DNA of 7,195 bases from Pseudomonas sp. R76 (GTDB taxonomy: Bacteria > Pseudomonadota > Gammaproteobacteria > Pseudomonadales > Pseudomonadaceae): assembly GCF_009834565.1 (NCBI RefSeq), contig NZ_CP019429.1:1-7195 (forward strand), written 5' to 3'. How positions within the stretch are numbered: the first letter of the stretch is position 1; each line of letters begins with the position of its first letter. Both the position numbers and the translations under genes were made by a program. The notes under the pieces are model-generated. The model saw only the letters and a program-made list of their open reading frames with translations. It was not told the DNA's origin and did not search any database. Shown piece by piece: positions 4,736 through 7,195 of the stretch.

Positions 4736-5337
4736 TGGCAAGGAAGTTCAGTAAGTGCCCTACTTGGTGGGTTAGGGACCCAGAGCAAAATCTGTCCAAG
4801 TTCATAGGAGGCAAATCATCTGGCTGTGGGATTGCAGCCTTGAAATGCCTCATCGCCCTATCGAGCTCGATAGATTTTTGGACGCGTCAGGCTAAATTGT
4901 CGTTGTCCGATCTGGAAAAGCTGACAGGCCTTTCAAGACCTATGGTCATAAGAGGTTTGGGCAGGCTGGTGGAGGCGGGCATCGTCCTGGTCGACAAAAC
5001 CAATCATGTCCATGTGTATGAACTCACTGAAAAGACGGGAGATTCGTACTGGGCAAAAATCCCGTTTGATCGCGTAAGAAAGCATTTGCCGGAAATCTCT
5101 AACCGTGGAGAGGTGTACCTAACGGCCCTAAAAATCTATTTGGTTCTAGTGTCCATCCGCCCAAACGAAAGTGATTCGGTGGCCATTGGTTATGAAAAAA
5201 TCAGGGATTATGTGGGATGTCAGCGAAGCAAAATCAGGCCTGCCCTCGACGTTCTTTATAGCCATACCTTGATTCGCATTGCGCATAGTGATGAATCGAA
5301 GGAAAGGCATAACGTCTATACGATTCTTGGTCTCTAG
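4735..5337 (+). CDS. Protein with two probable winged-helix regions, plasmid replication/regulation type
   Basis: The 200-residue protein starts in the TAATG overlap, with AAGGA eight bases before the ATG. After an N-terminal segment with WW (11-12) and SKFIGGKSSG (21-30), residues ~33-95 form a probable winged helix (IAALKCLIAL, LSLSDLEKLTGLSRPMVIRG, LVEAGIVLVDKTN). Residues ~125-200 look like a second one (ALKIYLVLVSIRP, IGYEKIRDYVGCQRSKIRPA, then HNVYTILGL). Two successive winged helices are the architecture of Rep_3-type initiators, but the sequence is not recognisably one of them. Proteins of this kind are usually annotated only as HTH hypothetical proteins. It may regulate or help replication, or control the membrane peptide encoded with it. 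It converges on the minus-strand HTH gene. Confidence 0.75.
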   Translation: MARKFSKCPTWWVRDPEQNLSKFIGGKSSGCGIAALKCLIALSSSIDFWTRQAKLSLSDLEKLTGLSRPMVIRGLGRLVEAGIVLVDKTNHVHVYELTEKTGDSYWAKIPFDRVRKHLPEISNRGEVYLTALKIYLVLVSIRPNESDSVAIGYEKIRDYVGCQRSKIRPALDVLYSHTLIRIAHSDESKERHNVYTILGL

Positions 5338-5351
5338 AACGGCTTTATCCC

Positions 5352-5373
5352 TAGCCGGAATCCTTCCCCCTTT
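5352..5373 (+). repeat. Iteron-like element, right-facing
   Basis: TAGCCGGAATCCTTCCCC (5352-5369) followed by CTTT. It resembles the origin iterons (CCGGAATCTCTCCCC) but has CCTT in place of TCTC. An exact inverted copy of these 18 bases lies at 5871-5888, on the other side of the HTH gene. Confidence 0.65.
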
Positions 5374-5381
5374 GAAGGATG

Positions 5382-5404
5382 AGTTTCCGATTCGGAAACT
5401 TTTG
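5382..5404 (+). terminator. TTTCCGA palindrome, probable terminator between convergent genes
   Basis: AGTTTCCGA (5382-5390), T, TCGGAAACT (5392-5400), then a further TTTT on the plus strand. It lies between the ends of the convergent genes at 4735-5337 and 5407-5799 and could stop plus-strand transcription. It belongs to the same palindrome family as 3308-3324. A smaller hairpin, ATCCTTC / GAAGGAT (5360-5366 and 5374-5380), precedes it. Confidence 0.55.
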
Positions 5405-5406
5405 GC

Positions 5407-5799
5407 TCATTCGTCCAGAGCGCTGAACAAACTGGCCCAGGTGGCGGGTTCTTGAGGTTTTTCAGGAGTTGAGGGTTTGGTAATTGGTGGGTGTTCTGGT
5501 TTGTGCTCGATGAGCAGAACGGTGGCGCGCAGCTCCTGGACTTCCTTGCGAAGTGCCTGGAGTTCAGCCAATACCTGGTCCCACGGTTGATCTGTGCCAA
5601 TGTGTGCCACATCAGGTGTGACAAGCTGTGCCACAGGAACCAGGGCACCGTAAGCGCGCATCAGTTCCGAGGTCTCAAATTGGCGACATCCGGAAGGGTC
5701 AAGTCCATATGAAACAAGGCCTCTATCCATATCTCTATAGATTGAGCGTCGACTTCTTCCGGTTAGTTTTACGGCTTCGTTGAGGGTGTGCCATGCCAT
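5407..5799 (-). CDS. HTH + coiled-coil replication-accessory-type DNA-binding protein
   Basis: This gene encodes 130 residues. The N-terminus (LNEAVKLTGRSRRSIYRDMDRGLVSYGLDPSGCRQFETSELMRAYG as residues 6-51) is a helix-turn-helix of the excisionase/MerR-like kind with a short wing. Residues ~75-97 (VLAELQALRKEVQELRATVLLIE) form a coiled coil for dimerisation, and the last third is Pro/Thr/Glu-rich and probably unstructured, ending in WASLFSALDE. Small proteins of this layout are found downstream of rep in small plasmids of Pseudomonas and Acinetobacter and are annotated as plasmid replication DNA-binding proteins. It lies 104 bases after rep on the same strand, so it may be co-transcribed, but the tandem TGTGCCAA repeats before its ATG suggest its own operator. 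There is no strong Shine-Dalgarno. Inverted iteron-like elements bracket the gene. Confidence 0.8.
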   Translation of the reverse strand: MAWHTLNEAVKLTGRSRRSIYRDMDRGLVSYGLDPSGCRQFETSELMRAYGALVPVAQLVTPDVAHIGTDQPWDQVLAELQALRKEVQELRATVLLIEHKPEHPPITKPSTPEKPQEPATWASLFSALDE

Positions 5800-5809
5800 G
5801 GATTATGAC

Positions 5810-5828
5810 TGTGCCAAAGTGTGCCAAA
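5810..5828 (-). promoter_or_regulatory. Tandem TGTGCCAA repeat, candidate operator of the HTH gene
   Basis: TGTGCCAAAG is followed directly by TGTGCCAAAG, 10 bp apart, ending 11 bases before the start codon of the HTH gene. Almost the same 17-bp element, TGTGCCAATGTGTGCCA, recurs at 5593-5609 inside the gene, and single GTGCCA copies occur at 5628 and 5788. One-turn spacing in front of a DNA-binding protein gene fits an autoregulatory site. Confidence 0.45.
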
Positions 5829-5866
5829 GAGGCAGGAAGCTTAATCCATGGAAAGGTATTTTGCCT

Positions 5867-5888
5867 AAAAGGGGAAGGATTCCGGCTA
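5867..5888 (-). repeat. Iteron-like element, left-facing
   Basis: On the minus strand this reads TAGCCGGAATCCTTCCCC followed by TTTT. It lies in the gap between rep and the HTH gene and is the exact inverse of 5352-5369 over 18 bp. It could bind Rep or the HTH protein, or be a homologous recombination point around the HTH gene. Confidence 0.65.
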
Positions 5889-5903
5889 TGCCTGAAAAAC
5901 TCA

Positions 5904-6593
5904 TTAAAGCTTCAGTGTCATCTGGTCACTTTTTGTGATCGTAAACGAGAAACCAATGATTTTTCGACCCTGCCGGCGAGGCTCTGCCGTAACAGTCAAA
6001 TCAGTATTTTTATTCAGTTCAGCTAGGGCTGGGTCAATGACCCACCTACGCAGATCTTTGACGTTAGGATATTTTTCCCCCAGGTCGAGCATTTCGCGCA
6101 GCTGGGCGAGCGTGCATTCCCGCTGTTTGAGTTTGATGAATTGACTCATCAACTCATAGAGGCGGACAGAGTAGAAGCTAGACAGGCTGCCGATCTGCTT
6201 TAGCTGGTAACTGGTGAACTCTTTGTTCAGCATGGTTAGGTGCGGGATTACCGTGGGAGAGAAACCCAGCTCGACGCAGCCTTGGCCTTCCCTATATTTC
6301 ACATGGAAAACCCAGCGCATACGCTCCACTAGCTTGCCCTTTACGTATCGACGAATGTCCCGGTTGAACAACCTAGTAGCTGCATCGTCCAGTGCCTCAT
6401 AGGCGTGTTTCACATCAATGCCAAACACATCAGCAAAGATGTCGGCCCGGACGGTCAGATAGCCGTCCTTAGGCAGAGGTTTGCGCGAATCAATCAGCGA
6501 CGCTGCGCAAAGAACCAAGCGTTTCTCGTTGAGCGTCAGAGTATGTGAGGCCTCAATAAGCTTGTTTGACTGAGTAACCTTGTTCTCAACCAT
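5904..6593 (-). CDS. rep: Rep_3-family plasmid replication initiator (pPS10 RepA-like)
   Basis: A theta-replication initiator of 229 residues from the ATG at 6593. A TTG at 6599 would add two residues, but the ATG is the likelier start, with GAG about eight bases upstream. Rep_3 hallmarks: NKLIEASHTLTLNEKRL (10-26) opening the first winged helix, FTSYQLKQIGSLSSFYSVRLYELM (126-149) at the junction of the two winged helices, and RRWVIDPALAELN (182-194) with KIIGFSF (211-217) in the second, which binds iterons in relatives such as pPS10 RepA and RepE. Length matches pPS10 RepA (about 230). Monomers would bind the iterons at 6708-6794 to open the origin; dimers would repress the promoter at 6626-6654 and handcuff origins. 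The gene looks intact. The downstream HTH gene is probably its accessory partner. Confidence 0.93.
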   Translation of the reverse strand: MVENKVTQSNKLIEASHTLTLNEKRLVLCAASLIDSRKPLPKDGYLTVRADIFADVFGIDVKHAYEALDDAATRLFNRDIRRYVKGKLVERMRWVFHVKYREGQGCVELGFSPTVIPHLTMLNKEFTSYQLKQIGSLSSFYSVRLYELMSQFIKLKQRECTLAQLREMLDLGEKYPNVKDLRRWVIDPALAELNKNTDLTVTAEPRRQGRKIIGFSFTITKSDQMTLKL

Positions 6594-6606
6594 TTTCAAA
6601 TCTCTA

Positions 6607-6654
6607 CCCGGAATCTCTCCCTGTTAAGGTATTTGGGGAGAGGGAGTTAGTCAA
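6607..6654 (-). promoter_or_regulatory. rep promoter with overlapping Rep operator
   Basis: On the minus strand TTGACT (plus 6649-6654) is 17 bp from TACCTT (plus 6626-6631), a reasonable promoter 30-odd bases before the rep start. It is covered by a partial iteron, CCCGGAATCTCTCCC (6607-6621), and an inverted half, GGGAGAG (6636-6642), giving a CTCTCCC / GGGAGAG inverted repeat. Rep dimers of this family bind such inverted half-iterons and repress their own gene. Confidence 0.65.
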
Positions 6655-6696
6655 CATACTCTCCCTGATACCGAGGAAGGAACAGCTATCTGTGTT

Positions 6697-6705
6697 TGTG
6701 GATAA
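6697..6705 (-). promoter_or_regulatory. DnaA box
   Basis: TGTGGATAA is the exact complement of the consensus TTATCCACA. It sits two bases before the first iteron, as in pPS10-type origins, where host DnaA helps open the DNA. Confidence 0.85.
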
Positions 6706-6707
6706 CA

Positions 6708-6794
6708 GCCGGAATCTCTCCCCTTAAACCCGGAATCTCTCCCCCTTAAACCCGGAATCTCTCCCCCTTAAACCCGGAATCTCTCCCCCTTTAT
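6708..6794 (+). repeat. Four tandem 21-22-bp iterons
   Basis: Copies begin at 6708, 6729, 6751 and 6773. Each reads CCGGAATCTCTCCCC with one or two flanking C and then TTAAA; the first is one base short and begins with G, and the last diverges after the C-run (TTTAT). The 21-22-bp period puts them on one helical face. They are the Rep binding sites, and the divergent fifth copy at 6607 is in the rep promoter. Confidence 0.95.
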
Positions 6795-6880
6795 CGTAAA
6801 AAATCCTTTTAAAACAAAGAGTTATTGATTCTAAAACAAGGATAAAACAAGAAAAACAAGCTTTAAAAGCCAGGGATTCC

Positions 6881-7195
6881 AAACGTTGACCTATAGACGA
6901 TTGCCAACTGACTGCAACACCTAGGAATAGGCCAATGAAGATGTAAAAGAAGGAAGATATCCGTTCTCCAGGTATAGCGCCGCTCCAGTCGCTGTGCGCC
7001 CTCCATACACCGCGAGCAACCTTGACGTCGAGGAAGGGCTGCTTCGCTCCTTCACGGCGCAGGCTCCGCCCTGCGCGCTTTGCTTGCTCGCAACTTAGCC
7101 CTTAGGGGCCTGTCTTAGGTTCAGGGTTCACCAGACGCAGAACCTAAGACCCAGATCTAGTTCCTCTCAGATGTGAACCGCTTCCGCTGTCGACT
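6881..7195. other. Gene-free region beyond the origin, possible mobilisation site
   Basis: I see no supported gene on either strand. GTGCGCCCTC (6994-7003) matches the core around the nick site of RSF1010-type (MOBQ) oriT sequences, but the expected adjacent inverted repeat is weak and no relaxase gene is in the window. GTCTTAGGTTC (7112-7122) is exactly inverted at 7140-7150 around a 17-base spacer, which could be a relaxase, resolvase or regulator site. The window ends inside this region. Confidence 0.4.
7112..7150. repeat. 11-bp inverted repeat
   Basis: GTCTTAGGTTC and GAACCTAAGAC are perfect inverse copies separated by 17 bases. No T-run follows, so a terminator is unlikely. The related TTAGCCCTTAGGGG just before it (7095-7108) makes this a small cluster of CTTAGG-type half-sites. 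Confidence 0.6.

Larger units (their letters stand above)
6691..6880 (+). other. Origin of vegetative replication (oriV)
   Basis: The order DnaA box, four iterons, then an AT-rich stretch (about 6792-6870, with repeated AAAACAA motifs) is the standard layout of Rep_3 plasmid origins. Melting should begin in the AT-rich part. The origin lies upstream of rep and faces away from it. Confidence 0.85.

Noticed and set aside
5491..5712. 73-codon plus-strand frame inside the HTH gene
   Set aside because: It is antisense to a gene with clear HTH and coiled-coil regions and has no independent support.
6708..6794. CRISPR array
   Set aside because: The 21-22-bp repeats are directly adjacent with no spacers and lie beside a DnaA box and a Rep_3 gene, so they are iterons.

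Overview
The window looks like the backbone of a small plasmid from a Pseudomonas-type gammaproteobacterium. The main evidence is a replication module at the right end: a Rep_3-family (pPS10-like) initiator of about 229 residues on the minus strand, preceded by a consensus DnaA box, four tandem ~22-bp iterons and an AT-rich stretch. The assignment to Pseudomonas rests on recall of protein families and on the general look of the sequence, not on a search.

Layout. (1) 6-1806, minus strand: an AT-rich, probably recently acquired type IV toxin-antitoxin / abortive-infection pair, AbiEi antitoxin followed by AbiEii nucleotidyltransferase toxin, overlapping by 11 bp. Upstream are two very long perfect palindromes (43 and 41 bp) sharing a TCCTWAGGA centre; the first covers the -10 of a good promoter for the pair. 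(2) About 1980-2640: gene-poor. (3) About 2640-4250: a dense array of very small genes and palindromes. It holds a 42-residue membrane peptide, a strong bidirectional terminator, a 27-residue leader-like ORF that contains two palindromes, a 79-residue ParC-like partition-associated protein, a minus-strand 49-residue hydrophobic peptide and a 62-residue acidic protein. Between them lie at least five TTTCGC/GCGAAA palindromes, TTTCCGA/TCGGAAA palindromes, a 13-bp-arm inverted repeat, a three-tier nested inverted repeat, helically phased AACG repeats and a pair of mutually exclusive hairpins. (4) 4250-4591: AT-rich leader without a gene, then a translationally coupled pair on the plus strand: a 47-residue membrane peptide and a 200-residue protein with two probable winged-helix regions. 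(5) 5407-6593, minus strand: rep followed by a small HTH plus coiled-coil protein that resembles replication-accessory proteins of small plasmids. This second gene is bracketed by inverted copies of an iteron-like element. (6) 6600-6870: the origin. (7) 6870-7195: no gene, with an inverted repeat and a short oriT-like motif.

Working together: Rep, iterons and the HTH accessory protein would run and control replication; AbiE could stabilise the plasmid and defend the host against phage; the ParC-like protein hints at a partition function, although no ParA or ParB is in the window. The least explained part is the 2.65-4.25 kb block of micro-genes and repeated palindromes, followed by iteron-like elements scattered between 4.27 and 5.89 kb.
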